From assembly GCF_014197855.1 (NCBI RefSeq), contig NZ_JACIGJ010000009.1:62001-126000 (forward strand): a stretch of DNA of 64,000 nucleotides. Reading direction: 5' to 3'. A program made the position numbers and the translations under genes. The notes under the pieces were generated by a model, which saw only the letters and a program-made list of their open reading frames with translations, was not told the DNA's origin and ran no database searches. Of this stretch, positions 18,972 through 28,422 are shown piece by piece (position 1 is the stretch's first letter; every line of letters begins with the position of its first letter). Origin of the DNA: Roseospira marina. GTDB taxonomy: Bacteria > Pseudomonadota > Alphaproteobacteria > Rhodospirillales > Rhodospirillaceae.

Positions 18972-20057
18972 CTAGGTTCCGGGCGGCGTCGGCAGGGGGT
19001 CGGCCAGGGAGACGTCAATGCCGGGGCGCATGCGTTGGATGCCTTCGACGACCACGGGCTCGCCGTCCTCCAGCGCGCCCTCGACCAAGGTGATGCCCTG
19101 GCGCCGTTCCACGATGCGCACGGACTCGCGGGCGGCCTGACCGCCGCGGATGACCCACAGATACGGCCCCTCGGCCCCCCACTGCACGGCGATTTCGGGC
19201 ACAAGCGGATAGGTCTGGCCGGTCAGGTTCACATGCACGACGAAGCTCATGCCGGGCCGCAGGGTGTCGTCGGTGTTCTCGACCCGGGCGCGCAGGGTCA
19301 CCGAGCGGGTCGTGGTATCGATCCGGCTGCCGATGTCCACCAGCCGCGCGGTCCGTTCGGCCTCGGGCGATCCCCACGGCGCGATCGTTACGGACTGTCC
19401 GACCGCCACGCGGCCCAGCACCGTCTCGGGCAGGGCGAAGCGCACCAGCAGGGCGCTGCGGTCGTCCAGGGTGGTGATGGCGTCCTCGGTCGTCACGCGG
19501 TCGCCGATATCGATTTCGGTGATGCCCACATGGCCGGCGAACGGCGCGGTCATGGTGCGGTCGTCGAGTGCCACCTGGGCCTCGCGGCGGGTGATGCGGG
19601 CGGCCTCCAGCGTCGTGCGCGCTTCGTCCACCGTGGAGGCCGGCACGGCCCCGCGCCCGGCGGTCTCGTAGCGTTTCAGAAGGCGCTTGGCCTCCGCCAC
19701 CCGGGCCTCGGCGAGATCCAGCGCGAGGTTCTCGCGGCGGGCGTCCAATTCCAGCAGGATGTCCCCCGGCGCCACGCGCTGGTCGGGGCGGAAGCCCACC
19801 GCGACCACCTCGCCCGCCGACGCCGGATGCAGGGTGGCCGAGCGGATGGCCTCGCCGGTGCCGATGGCCTCCAGGTTCGTGGTCTGCGGGCGCATCACCA
19901 CGGGTTCGACCACGACCGGCGGGCCGGCGCGCGTGGCGGACGCCGCGTTCGGACCGCCGGTATCGCCGGCCGCCAGAATCGGTCCTCCGTACTGATAGGC
20001 CACCGCCGCGGCCCCCAGGATGGCCACGGCCAGCAGGCTTTGAACGGCCATGCGCAT
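18972..20057 (-). CDS. RND efflux periplasmic adaptor (membrane fusion protein)
   Basis: A 361-aa HlyD/AcrA-like adaptor bridging the RND pump and the outer-membrane channel. It begins MRMAVQSLLAVAILGAAAVA, an anchor or signal segment, then a lipoyl half (ATLHPASAGEVVAVGF), a coiled hairpin (NLALDLAEARVAEAKRLLKR), the second lipoyl half (APFAGHVGITEIDIGDRVTT) and beta-barrel domains. The reading frame is open back to 20366, but ATG at 20057 with GGGCAAGGG upstream fits the family. First gene of the operon; no TetR or other regulator adjoins it. Confidence 0.92.
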   Translation of the reverse strand: MRMAVQSLLAVAILGAAAVAYQYGGPILAAGDTGGPNAASATRAGPPVVVEPVVMRPQTTNLEAIGTGEAIRSATLHPASAGEVVAVGFRPDQRVAPGDILLELDARRENLALDLAEARVAEAKRLLKRYETAGRGAVPASTVDEARTTLEAARITRREAQVALDDRTMTAPFAGHVGITEIDIGDRVTTEDAITTLDDRSALLVRFALPETVLGRVAVGQSVTIAPWGSPEAERTARLVDIGSRIDTTTRSVTLRARVENTDDTLRPGMSFVVHVNLTGQTYPLVPEIAVQWGAEGPYLWVIRGGQAARESVRIVERRQGITLVEGALEDGEPVVVEGIQRMRPGIDVSLADPLPTPPGT

Positions 20058-20514
20058 GGGAATCCCTTGCCCCAAGACCCGGTGGCGCGGCCCGGCGATC
20101 CGGAGCCGGGCGCTGAACAGGTGCTGCCGTGAACATAAGGTCTCCGGGCACCCTGGTCGAGGTATCGCGTCGCGGTTTGGCGTCGCGATGTCCCGGGCCA
20201 CGCCGCGCGCGTCCTTCAGGGGCAGCGTCACGGAGCGCGTGTCGGCGTTCTGCACCAGAAACGCCCCCCATGTCACGACCCACCGTCCTTGCTCTCCGAA
20301 CCGGGGCCCGGATCGCCAGCCGCGCTGCGTCGACCATGCTCCCCGCCGCACACGATCCGGATGCACTTTAGTCCCTTGATTTCGCGCGGCGTCTAAGCCC
20401 GCATCACGCGCATTGGGCTGATGTCATGAGGATCCGATCGAGTCTAGACTGCCGTGTCCCGTCCGGCCGAGGCAAGGAAAATGGCCGGCGTCGGCGCGAC
20501 CCGGGAGCCCCAGC
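20058..20514. other. Divergent intergenic region
   Basis: These 457 bases separate the efflux operon (leftward) from the AbrB-type membrane gene (rightward) and must hold promoters for both. Open frames exist on both strands but none has a ribosome site or recognisable product. I see no confident sigma-70 pair or operator here. Confidence 0.5.
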
Positions 20515-21573
20515 ATGATCCGTCCATCCGCCCTGAAACAGCCGCTCGGCCGCTTCGCGCTGGCTCTTGGGGTCGGGCTGGCCGGCGGGCTGGTGGCGGC
20601 GGCGGTCGGATTGCCGGCGCCCTGGCTGATGGGCAGCGCGGTGGCGGTGTCGCTGGTCGCCCTGGCCGGCGTGCCGGTGGCCATACCGGCGCTGGCCCGC
20701 AACGCGGCGTTCGCGATGATCGGGATGTCCATGGGGTCGGCTATCACCGTCGAGACCCTGCGCTCTGCGGTGCACTGGCCCCTGAGCCTCGTGGTCATGG
20801 CCCTGTCGTTGGCCGTGGCGATGGTTCTGGGGGTCTGGTACCTGCGCCGGTTCGGTGGGTTCGATGGCGCGACGGCGGTGCTCGCCACGGCGCCGGGCGG
20901 GCTGGCGTTCTCGCTCGCGCTGGCGACCGAAGGGCACGGCGATGTTCGCCGGGTGACCGTGAACCAGTCGCTGCGCCTACTGACGTTGACCGCGATCATG
21001 CCGCTGCTGGTCGGCACCGCCGCCGCCCCGACGCACGGGGCCGCCGCCCGCACTTTGGCTCTGGACTGGACCCTGCCGACGCTGGTGACCGCCTGTCTGG
21101 CGGGCGGCTGGACGGCAACCCGCCTGCGGGTCCCGGCCGGCTTTCTGTTGGGCAGCATGGCGGTCAGCGTGGCGGCGCACATCGCCGGCGTGGTGGAGGG
21201 GCGCCCGCCCGCGTGGCTGCTGGCCCCGGGCTTCGTCGTCACGGGCGGTGTGATCGGGACGCGCTTCCTGGGCGTGACGCGGGCCGACCTGTGGCTCGGC
21301 CTGCACACGGCGTCGGTGACGGTGCTGATAGCCCTGGGGGTCACCGGCGTCGCCGCCATCGGCGTCGCCTGGGCGCTGGCCCTGCCGCTCGGTCAGGTCT
21401 GGGTGGCCTATGCGCCGGGTGGGGTGGAATCGATGGCGGCGATGGCGCTCGCGCTGGGGTACGATCCGGCCTACGTCGCGACCCACCATGTGGCGCGGCT
21501 GATCGTGCTGACGGCGCTGTTGCCGCTGCTGCTCCGGCTGGCGGAGGGGCGGCGGAGCCGGGACCGGCGTTAA
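20515..21573 (+). CDS. AbrB-family integral membrane protein
   Basis: A 352-aa membrane protein with two repeated halves of about five helices each. The hallmark LPAPWLMGSAVAVSLVAL at the start is echoed near residue 215 by VPAGFLLGSMAVSVAAHIAG, matching the duplicated AbrB (PF05145-type) membrane family. The name is historical; these are not the Bacillus AbrB DNA-binding regulator. Putative transporter with unknown substrate. GGGAG precedes the ATG. The 3-prime end overlaps the convergent glycosylase gene by 4 bp. Confidence 0.86.
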   Translation: MIRPSALKQPLGRFALALGVGLAGGLVAAAVGLPAPWLMGSAVAVSLVALAGVPVAIPALARNAAFAMIGMSMGSAITVETLRSAVHWPLSLVVMALSLAVAMVLGVWYLRRFGGFDGATAVLATAPGGLAFSLALATEGHGDVRRVTVNQSLRLLTLTAIMPLLVGTAAAPTHGAAARTLALDWTLPTLVTACLAGGWTATRLRVPAGFLLGSMAVSVAAHIAGVVEGRPPAWLLAPGFVVTGGVIGTRFLGVTRADLWLGLHTASVTVLIALGVTGVAAIGVAWALALPLGQVWVAYAPGGVESMAAMALALGYDPAYVATHHVARLIVLTALLPLLLRLAEGRRSRDRR

Positions 21574-22175
21574 CGGTCCAGCAGCGCCGCGACGCGGGCG
21601 CGCAGCACCGGCAGCAGCGTGCTCTCGAACCAGGGATTGCGGCGCAGCCAGGCCGTGTTGCGCCAGCTCGGGTGCGGCAGGGGCAGATGGCCCGCCCGCT
21701 CCAGAAACCCAGCGAAGCCGCGCACGGTCTCGGTCATGGTCGCGGCCCGGGCGGCGCCGAGGTAATACGCCTGGGCGTACTGCCCGACCAGCAGGGTCAG
21801 GGCCACCTGGGGCAGCCCGGACCGCAGCGGCGGATGCCACAGCGGGGCGCACTCGGGTCGGGGCGGGGCGTCGCCGCCGCGCGGCAGGCGGCCGGGATAG
21901 CACAGCCCCATGGGCACGATGGCGATGCGGGTTTCGTCGTAGAAGGTGGCGCGGTCGACCCCCATCCAGTCGCGCAGCCGGTCGCCGGAGGGATCGTTCC
22001 AGGGTACGCCGGTGGCGTGGACCTTGGTGCCCGGCGCTTGCCCCACGATCAGCAGGCGGGCGGTTGCCTGGGCGCGCAGCACCGGACGCGGCCCCATCGG
22101 CAAATGCGCGGCGCACAGGGTGCAGGCGCGCGCCGCCGCGACCGTGTCCTCAAGGGAGGGCGCCCCATCCGTCAC
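21570..22175 (-). CDS. Uracil-DNA glycosylase family protein
   Basis: A 201-aa protein of the uracil-DNA glycosylase superfamily, probably in base-excision repair or a related role. The active-site motif region is RLLIVGQAPGTKVHATGVPW, followed by DPSGDRLRDWMGVDRATFYD, and the DNA-binding loop PLPHPSWRNTAWLRRNPWFE carries the HPS motif. A CTLC pair near the N-terminus is present but the four-Cys cluster of family 4 enzymes is not complete, so this is the shorter YqfB/DUF-like branch rather than a proven Udg4. GTG start, 10 bp after ispE. Confidence 0.82.
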   Translation of the reverse strand: MTDGAPSLEDTVAAARACTLCAAHLPMGPRPVLRAQATARLLIVGQAPGTKVHATGVPWNDPSGDRLRDWMGVDRATFYDETRIAIVPMGLCYPGRLPRGGDAPPRPECAPLWHPPLRSGLPQVALTLLVGQYAQAYYLGAARAATMTETVRGFAGFLERAGHLPLPHPSWRNTAWLRRNPWFESTLLPVLRARVAALLDR

Positions 22176-22185
22176 GCCCCACCTG

Positions 22186-23088
22186 TCAGGCTTCGGCGTC
22201 GAGCGCCCGGGCGTCGGTGATCAGCCGTGTGCGCTCGATCCACCAATCCGGCCGTGCCTCCGCGATGATCTGGCGGGCGGTCTCGGCCTCGTCCTCGCCG
22301 CCGAACAGGGCGAAGCAGGTGCCGCCGCTGCCGGACATGCGGGTGAGCAGCGCGCCGGCCTGATCGGTCAGCCGCTCCAGCGCCTCGCTCACCTCGTCGG
22401 CGACGGTGCGGGCTGCGGTCTCCAGGTCGTTGCGCCGCCCGGCCAGATCGTTGGCCAGCGCGAGCGCGTTGACCGGCGCGTCGTGCAGCGGCGCCGGGCC
22501 GGAGTAGGGACCGTTGCGCAGGCCGAAGACCTCCTTGGTGGGCACCGGCACGCCCGGGTTGACCAGCAGCATCGGCACCGGCGGCAGGGCCGGCGCGGGG
22601 GTCAGCACCTCGCCGATGCCGGAGACGTTGGCAGCCCGTCCGTACAGGCAGATCGGCACGTCCGCGCCCAGGGTCAGGGCGAGGTCGAGCATGGCGCCGT
22701 CGTCCAGGTCCAGATTCCACAGGCGGTACAGGCCACGCAGCACGGCGGCCGCGTCCGCCGAGCCGCCACCGATGCCGCCGGCGGTCGGCAGGCGCTTGAT
22801 CAGCGTCAGGTGCGCCCCGGTCTCGATGCCGGCGACGTCGGCCAGCGCGCGGGCGGCGCGCAGCATGAGATTGTCCTCGGGATCCAGGCCGTCCAGGGCG
22901 TCGGCGCGCGGCCCCTCCACCGTCAGAGATAGGGTGTCGGCCGGGGTCACGACCACGGTGTCGAACACGGCGGCGAAGGCCATCAGGCTGTCGAGCCGAT
23001 GATAGCCATCGGGACGCCGGCCGATAATATGCAGGTACAGGTTGATCTTGGCGGGGGCCGCCAGTCGCACGGAGGTGTTCTGGTTCAC
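22186..23088 (-). CDS. ispE: 4-(cytidine 5-prime-diphospho)-2-C-methyl-D-erythritol kinase
   Basis: Phosphorylates CDP-methylerythritol in the MEP isoprenoid pathway. The 300-aa GHMP kinase begins VNQNTSVRLAAPAKINLYLH, and carries the ATP loop LPTAGGIGGGSADAAAVLRG and the C-terminal MSGSGGTCFALFGG. The GTG at 23088 overlaps the TPR gene stop (GTGA); the frame is open to 23223 but that would duplicate TPR coding sequence. GTG is therefore the better start and implies translational coupling. Confidence 0.94.
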   Translation of the reverse strand: MNQNTSVRLAAPAKINLYLHIIGRRPDGYHRLDSLMAFAAVFDTVVVTPADTLSLTVEGPRADALDGLDPEDNLMLRAARALADVAGIETGAHLTLIKRLPTAGGIGGGSADAAAVLRGLYRLWNLDLDDGAMLDLALTLGADVPICLYGRAANVSGIGEVLTPAPALPPVPMLLVNPGVPVPTKEVFGLRNGPYSGPAPLHDAPVNALALANDLAGRRNDLETAARTVADEVSEALERLTDQAGALLTRMSGSGGTCFALFGGEDEAETARQIIAEARPDWWIERTRLITDARALDAEA

Positions 23089-24953
23089 GGGCGCGACTCC
23101 CCGGCGGCCGTCAGACCGATGCTCAGTTTCTCCTCGATGCCGGGTACGGCGTCCTCTCTCGGCTCCAGACTCAGCGCGCGCTCCCACTGGAACCGGGCCT
23201 CGGTGCGGCGGCCGACGCGCCAATAGGCGTCGCCGAGATGGTCGTTGATGGTCCAGTCCTGCGGGCGCAGCGCGACGGCGCGTTCCAGTTCCTCGACCGC
23301 CTCGTCGTAGCGGCCGAGCAGGTAGTAGCCCCAGCCCAGGCTGTCGACGATATAGCCGTCGTCGGGCCGCTGGCGCACGGCCTCGCGCACCATCTCCAGA
23401 GCCTGTTCGATGTTCTCGCCCCGGTCCATCAAGGAATAGCCGAGGTAGTTCAGGACCTCCGGCTGGTTCGGCTCCAGCTCCAGCGCGCGCTCGAAATCGG
23501 CGCGCGCCGCGTCCCAGGCTCCGGCGCGCTCATGGGCGATGCCGCGCCGGTACAGGATGGGCCAGACGGCGGCGGGGTCGGTCTCGCCGGCCTCCAGGCG
23601 GGTCAAGGCCACGCGATAGGCGTCCGCCGCCGCGGCGAAGCGGTCGGCGCGGCGCAGCAGGTCGCCCTTGTCCACCAGCGGCTCGACCTGCTCCGGGTGC
23701 GCCTCGGCCAGGGCGTCGTAGTGCGCCAGAGCCTCGTCGATGCGGTCCAGGCGCTCCAGGTTCTCGGCCCGATAAAGCTGCACCACGTAATCGAGCGCCG
23801 CGTCATCCCGGGAGTCGATGCCGTCGAGCACCGCGTTGGCGGCCTCGAACCGCTCCATCCGGCGCAGCGTCTCAGCGATGCCCAGGGCCGCGCGCGGGAA
23901 GTCCGGCTTCACCGCCAGCGCCATGCGCATCAGAACGATGGCGGTGTCGGAGCCCTGCCCCTGATTGACCACCAGACCGATGTGGTAGAGCGCCTCGGCG
24001 AAGCCGTCCGACGGGGTCGTCAGCAGATCCGGCACGCCGGCCGCGCCCTGGGCTTCCAGGCGGGCGGCGAGGTCCGTCACCGCCAGCGGCACCGGCCCGC
24101 CCGCGATGTAGGTCCGCACCATCTCCAGCGCTTCGTCGGTGCGGCCCTGGTGCACCAGAAGCATCGCCATCAGTTCGAGCGGCCGGGCGTTGTCGGGCGG
24201 CCCGTCCTTCAGGTAGGCGTCAATCAGCGTCGCGGCCCGGGCCTTGTCGCCGCCGATGTCCGCCAGCAGCGCGGCATGCAGGTCCACCAGCCGGCGGGCC
24301 GAGACCATCTCGCGCGCCGGGTCCAGATCGCGCAGGGCGTCCTCCAGGTTGCCGTCGCCCAGGTGTGCCCAGGCCACCAGCAGCGGCTGCAACAGCCCGT
24401 TGAGGCCCTGCGGCTCCAGCGGCCACAACCAGCCCACCGCCTGATCGGGCCGCCCGTCGCGCATGGCGGCGGTGGCCATCAGCAGGGGCGCGAAGTCCTC
24501 GCCGCTCATGGCGACGACGGCCTGATGGGCGACGTCCACCGCCTCGTCGAACCGGCCGTCCGCCATCAGGTAGTAGTACGCCCGGCGCATCAGCATGGTG
24601 TTGCCCGGGTCGGCCTCCAGCGCGGCCGAAAAGTGCGTGGCCGCCGCGCTGATATCGTTGGCGTACTGCGCGGTGCGGCCCGCCAGATACTGCCCCAGCG
24701 CGCGGCCGGACGGCCGGTCTTCGTCGTCCGTGGTCGCCGTGCTCTCCGCGTCCTCGGCCGCGTCGGCCGGGGGCACGGCGTCGGAGGCGGTGGCGAGCAC
24801 CGCGGTGCGGTCCTGCGCGGCGCCGTCGGCGGCGACCGGATGGGCGCAGGCGGCGGGAGTCAGGGCCAGAGCGGCGCCGACCGCCACCAGCGCGGCCCGC
24901 GCCGGCGATCGCATCCGTCTCGCTGACCGAAGGTTCGTTGCTGACTCCGCCAT
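23085..24953 (-). CDS. Exported tetratricopeptide repeat protein
   Basis: A 622-aa protein with an N-terminal signal (ARAALVAVGAALALTPAACA; the Cys could be a lipidation site but the lipobox is imperfect) and many TPR helices. Clear repeats include AATHFSAALEADPGNTMLMR, ARADFERALELEPNQPEVLN, and EAVEELERAVALRPQDWTIN toward the C-terminus. Such proteins act as protein-interaction scaffolds; no partner is evident. AGGAG lies 7 nt before the ATG. It sits between ETF-quinone oxidoreductase (31 bp gap) and ispE (overlap), a set likely to be co-transcribed. Confidence 0.88.
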   Translation of the reverse strand: MAESATNLRSARRMRSPARAALVAVGAALALTPAACAHPVAADGAAQDRTAVLATASDAVPPADAAEDAESTATTDDEDRPSGRALGQYLAGRTAQYANDISAAATHFSAALEADPGNTMLMRRAYYYLMADGRFDEAVDVAHQAVVAMSGEDFAPLLMATAAMRDGRPDQAVGWLWPLEPQGLNGLLQPLLVAWAHLGDGNLEDALRDLDPAREMVSARRLVDLHAALLADIGGDKARAATLIDAYLKDGPPDNARPLELMAMLLVHQGRTDEALEMVRTYIAGGPVPLAVTDLAARLEAQGAAGVPDLLTTPSDGFAEALYHIGLVVNQGQGSDTAIVLMRMALAVKPDFPRAALGIAETLRRMERFEAANAVLDGIDSRDDAALDYVVQLYRAENLERLDRIDEALAHYDALAEAHPEQVEPLVDKGDLLRRADRFAAAADAYRVALTRLEAGETDPAAVWPILYRRGIAHERAGAWDAARADFERALELEPNQPEVLNYLGYSLMDRGENIEQALEMVREAVRQRPDDGYIVDSLGWGYYLLGRYDEAVEELERAVALRPQDWTINDHLGDAYWRVGRRTEARFQWERALSLEPREDAVPGIEEKLSIGLTAAGESRP

Positions 24954-24984
24954 TCAGTGCTCCTGGGCAGGCAATGCGCCGGGT

Positions 24985-26616
24985 TTACATGTTGGGATAA
25001 TTGGGACCATCCCCACCCTGCGGCACCACCCAATTGATGTTCTGGGTCGGATCCTTGATGTCGCAGGTCTTGCAGTGCACACAGTTCTGGAAGTTGATCT
25101 GAAGACGCTGGGCGCCGCCCTCGCCGTCCGCCACGAACTCGTACACCCCGGCCGGACAGAACCGAGCCTCCGGTCCCGCGTACGTGGCGAGGTTCACCCG
25201 GGTCGGCACGCTGTCATCCTTCAGCGTCAGATGACAGGGCTGGTTTTCCTCGTGGTTGGTGTTCGACAGATACACCGAGGACAACCGGTCGAAGCTGACC
25301 TTGCCGTCCGGCTTGGGGTAGGCGATGGGTGTGCAGTCGGCCGCTTTCTTGAGCGCGGCGTGATCCTCGTGATGGCTGAGCGTCCAGGGCGCGTGTCCGC
25401 GCAGGGCATACGCCTCGATCGCGGAGTAGGCAAGGCCGCCCCACAGGCCCCACTTGAACGACGGCCGGATGTTGCGGACCTGCTTCAGTTCCTGGCCCAT
25501 CCAGCTTGTCTTGAGGGCCTCCTGATAGCCCGCGACCGGGCCGGTGGCCTCGGCCTTCAGGTGCTCGAACACCGCCTCCGCCGCCAGCATGCCGGACTTC
25601 ATCGCGGTATGCGTGCCCTTGATCTTCGGCACGTTCAGGACGCCGGCCGTGTCGCCCACCAGCACGCCGCCCGGGAAGGTCAGCTTGGGCATGGACTGCC
25701 AGCCGCCCTCGGTCAGCGCACGGGCGCCGTAGGCAATCCGGCGGCCGCTTTCGAAGATCGGGCGCATCTTCGGATGCGTCTTCCACTGCTGGAACTCGTC
25801 GAACGGGCTCAGATAGGGATTGCGGTAGTCCAGCCCGACCACGAATCCGACCGAGACCAGATTGGCGCCGAAGTGGTACAGGAACGAGCCGCCGTACACG
25901 TCGCGCGGCACCGGCCAGCCGATGGTGTGCACGATCTGGCCGGGTGTGTGGACGGAGGGATCGACCTCCCACAGCTCCTTGATGCCGATGCCGTAGGTCT
26001 GCGGCTGCACGCCCTCACGCAGATTGAAGCGCGTCATCAGGCCCTTGGTCAGCGACCCCCGGCACCCCTCGGCGAAGATCGTCTGGCGGGCGTGCAGCTC
26101 CATCCCGGGTTCGAACTGCGGAGTCGGCTCGCCGTCGCTGCCGACACCCATGGCCCCGGTGGCCACGCCCTTGACCGCGCCGTCCTCGGTGTACAGCACC
26201 TCGGCGGCGGCGAAGCCGGGGTAGATCTCCACCCCCAGGGCCTCGGCCTGCTCGGCCAGCCAGCGGCACACGTTGCCCAGGCTGACCACGAAGTTGCCCG
26301 CGTTGTGCATCTGCGGTGGGGTGGGCAGCCGAAGGGCGCCGCCCTTGGTCAGGAACAGGAAGCGGTCCTCGCCGGCGGCCTGATCCAGCGGCGCGCCCTT
26401 GTCGCGCCAATCGGGGATCAGCTCGTCGAGCGCGCGGGGCTCGATCACCGCGCCGGACAGGATGTGCGCGCCGACCTCGGAGCCCTTTTCCAGGACGCAC
26501 ACGCTCAGATCATGGCCGCTTTCGGCCGCCAGGGTCCTCAACCGGATCGCCGCAGACAGCCCGGACGGACCGGCGCCCACGATGACCACGTCAAATTCCA
26601 TCGCTTCGCGTTCCAT
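24985..26616 (-). CDS. Electron-transfer flavoprotein-ubiquinone oxidoreductase
   Basis: Passes electrons from ETF, loaded by fatty-acid and amino-acid dehydrogenases, to membrane ubiquinone. The 543-aa protein begins with the FAD dinucleotide fold [20 protein letters not shown] and later [20 protein letters not shown]. The C-terminus carries a [4Fe-4S] ferredoxin-type site: CPAGVYEF plus [20 protein letters not shown]. The start at 26616 has GGGGAG just upstream; the frame remains open to 26799 without support. First gene of a likely operon with the TPR protein, ispE and the glycosylase. Confidence 0.94.
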   Translation of the reverse strand: MEREAMEFDVVIVGAGPSGLSAAIRLRTLAAESGHDLSVCVLEKGSEVGAHILSGAVIEPRALDELIPDWRDKGAPLDQAAGEDRFLFLTKGGALRLPTPPQMHNAGNFVVSLGNVCRWLAEQAEALGVEIYPGFAAAEVLYTEDGAVKGVATGAMGVGSDGEPTPQFEPGMELHARQTIFAEGCRGSLTKGLMTRFNLREGVQPQTYGIGIKELWEVDPSVHTPGQIVHTIGWPVPRDVYGGSFLYHFGANLVSVGFVVGLDYRNPYLSPFDEFQQWKTHPKMRPIFESGRRIAYGARALTEGGWQSMPKLTFPGGVLVGDTAGVLNVPKIKGTHTAMKSGMLAAEAVFEHLKAEATGPVAGYQEALKTSWMGQELKQVRNIRPSFKWGLWGGLAYSAIEAYALRGHAPWTLSHHEDHAALKKAADCTPIAYPKPDGKVSFDRLSSVYLSNTNHEENQPCHLTLKDDSVPTRVNLATYAGPEARFCPAGVYEFVADGEGGAQRLQINFQNCVHCKTCDIKDPTQNINWVVPQGGDGPNYPNM

Positions 26617-26998
26617 GACATCTCCCCTCGCCCGCGCGGGCGCGGGCCGTCCTGCCTGCCGGCCGGTGCATTCGAGGCCCGGCCTTATGTTCGTGCGCGC
26701 ATCGGCTGTGCGGGGCGCGCATTCCCCTATAGCATAGGCCCCTATAGCACAGGAGAGTTTGAGGCACCAAAATCTACGCTGCGGTGCCGCACCCGCCATT
26801 GGTGTTCTGGCGTCCGGTGCCGAACACGCTCACCGGTCCTGTCCGGTCGCGGATCCTGGTCGCGTGACCGCAAGGAAGCCGGGGCATTTCGGCCTGGTGC
26901 GGCGCACGGCGGCGTCGAGCCCAAGGCGTCCTTGACACCGGACGTCATCCCCATGTTCAAGCGACCAGAGGCCGCTCGAACTGGGTGTGTAACGAGTC
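26617..26998. other. Intergenic region with a short tandem repeat
   Basis: No gene was identified in these 382 bases. The part 26721-26749 carries two copies of an 11-base repeat described separately. Short open frames on both strands have no ribosome site or family resemblance. Confidence 0.5.
26724..26749 (-). repeat. Two direct copies of an 11-bp repeat upstream of the ETF-QO gene
   Basis: CCCCTATAGCA occurs at 26724-26734 and again at 26739-26749, 15 bases apart. On the minus strand each copy reads TGCTATAGGGG, resembling an extended -10 (TGnTATA). It lies about 110-135 bp upstream of the ETF-QO start, so it could be a promoter or operator; which one is not clear. Confidence 0.5.
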
Positions 26999-27745
26999 TT
27001 ATCGCGCCATCAGCGCAAAGACGCCCCATCCCACGTATTCACGTGTGTAGGCGGCGTAGCGTGTGGGTTCGGACGACAGATGGCGTCGCACGTCCTGCGC
27101 AAAGTCATCGTCGGGATTGTCTTCAAGCCAGCGCCGCATGGTGAGCCATTTCGCGGCTTCGTACCTGTCCCACCCTTCGAGGTCCGCCAGAACCATTTCC
27201 ACGACGTCGTAGCCCAGATCGCCGAACCACGCGAGCAACTCTGGAAGCATGAGAAAATCCGAGAGCGCTCCGGCATGGCATTCTTTGATTGCGGCCTCGC
27301 TCTGTGGCTTCCTGCGCCAATACGGTTCGCCGATGAGAAGGATCCCGTTGGGAACGAGGCTTTTCGACAGAAGCTCTATGGCACCCGCCACGCCCCCGCC
27401 AATCCATGTGGCCCCGATACAGGCGGCGATATCGACCTTCTCCTCCGCGACATAACCGGTTGCGTTGTCGTGGAGGAACCGAACCTGCCCCGCGACATCA
27501 AGCTCTTCGGCACGGCGTTTCGCCTGTTCGGAAAACAGGCGGCTCATGTCGACACCGGTGCCCGTAATCCCGAAATCGCGCGCCCACGTGCACAGCATCT
27601 CACCCGAGCCACTGCCGAGATCGAGCACGCGGGCTCCGGGCTCCAGGCGAAGCACCCGTCCGAGCGTGTCGTACTTATCGGGGGTGAAGGGGTTGTGAAT
27701 CCGGTGTTTGCTTTCCGTAATGGTGAAAATACGTGGGATATCCAT
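26999..27745 (-). CDS. YjhP-like SAM-dependent methyltransferase
   Basis: A 248-aa class I methyltransferase. The SAM site is ARVLDLGSGSGEMLCTWARD with the acidic residue of motif II in GTGVDMSRLF. The start MDIPRIFTITESKHRIHNPF and the end YTREYVGWGVFALMAR resemble, from memory, the uncharacterised E. coli YjhP family. Substrate unknown. The coding sequence is visibly less GC-rich than its neighbours, with codons such as ATT, AAA and GAA used freely, and it stands alone between gene-poor stretches. This suggests recent acquisition. AAGGAC precedes the ATG. Confidence 0.85.
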   Translation of the reverse strand: MDIPRIFTITESKHRIHNPFTPDKYDTLGRVLRLEPGARVLDLGSGSGEMLCTWARDFGITGTGVDMSRLFSEQAKRRAEELDVAGQVRFLHDNATGYVAEEKVDIAACIGATWIGGGVAGAIELLSKSLVPNGILLIGEPYWRRKPQSEAAIKECHAGALSDFLMLPELLAWFGDLGYDVVEMVLADLEGWDRYEAAKWLTMRRWLEDNPDDDFAQDVRRHLSSEPTRYAAYTREYVGWGVFALMAR

Positions 27746-28253
27746 TGTTTAACGTCCTTGGAAGTCAGGCTGGAACGCGCCGTCGCCGGCCCGCGTCGGA
27801 TCGCGATGCCGTCCGTTTGCGTGCTCCGGTCGGGTCTGGGTGTCACGTCCCCGGATTGTCGCGGTGGGCCGGCGCAGAGACGCGCCCGCGCGGCGAGATG
27901 CGATAGGGGCGGCCGGACGGGGACTCGATGAGAGGCGTGTGCCGTCGGCGGGTGAAGGCCGTCCGAGTGTCGTCAGACAGCCCTGTCCCCGCGCGTGTGA
28001 CGCTGGTGACGGAGATGACTGTGGGGCCCTTACCCGGTGTGTGGCGACGGTGGCCATGCGCGCCCTGTGCGCGACCTCGGAATCCTGCGCCATGCTCGAG
28101 GCGTCTTGACGCACATCGTCCCCGCATATGGGGCGATCTGCTCCTGATCGCGGGGGATTTGCCCGCCGGGCCATACGGGCCCGAAGGGTCACAACGTGAA
28201 AACCACGGTGTTTGGGGCGTGAAACAGTCATGGATGTCTCGTGAGAAGGCATG

Positions 28254-28285
28254 AAAAAACACCCCGAGCGCAAAGCCCTCGGTGG
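28254..28285 (-). terminator. Rho-independent terminator
   Basis: On the minus strand a CACC-GAG / CTC-GGTG type stem with a two-base bulge and a loop containing CTTTG is followed directly by six T residues (28259-28254). It ends whatever minus-strand transcript arrives here, either the candidate small RNA or a long FAH 3-prime leader. Confidence 0.6.
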
Positions 28286-28388
28286 CTCTCAATTCACCCG
28301 GCTCTCTGAAGGGTCAGAGAGCCTTATCTCACAAGCTCGAACATCCAGTCCTCGTGGGACGCGCGATGAGGAATCCATCGCTTCAGCC
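28254..28388 (-). ncRNA. Candidate structured small RNA
   Basis: On the minus strand a possible promoter (28422-28394) is followed by about 135 nt with a run of hairpins and an intrinsic terminator. Stems are GCGATG/CATCGC (28381-28376 with 28368-28363), a perfect 10-bp stem GGCTCTCTGA/TCAGAGAGCC (28323-28314 with 28309-28300, loop of four), and the terminator. A second GAGAGCC copy at 28290-28284 could compete for the same GGCTCTC arm, allowing a switch between two folds. A six-codon frame (28344-28324, product MFELVR) with GAGGA upstream lies just before. It could also be the 3-prime end of the FAH transcript. No known RNA family was recognised. Confidence 0.35.
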
Positions 28389-28393
28389 CCGTC

Positions 28394-28422
28394 ACTCTAA
28401 GGTCCGCGCGCCGACAAAGCAA
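28394..28422 (-). promoter_or_regulatory. Possible promoter of the candidate small RNA
   Basis: Minus strand TTGCTT (28422-28417), 17-base spacer, TAGAGT (28399-28394). Each box differs from consensus at two positions, so the match is moderate. Confidence 0.3.

Noticed and set aside
27749-28292. Two overlapping minus-strand frames and one plus-strand frame in the gene-poor region
   Set aside because: No ribosome site, no recognisable domain, Arg/Ser/Thr-rich composition typical of random high-GC frames.
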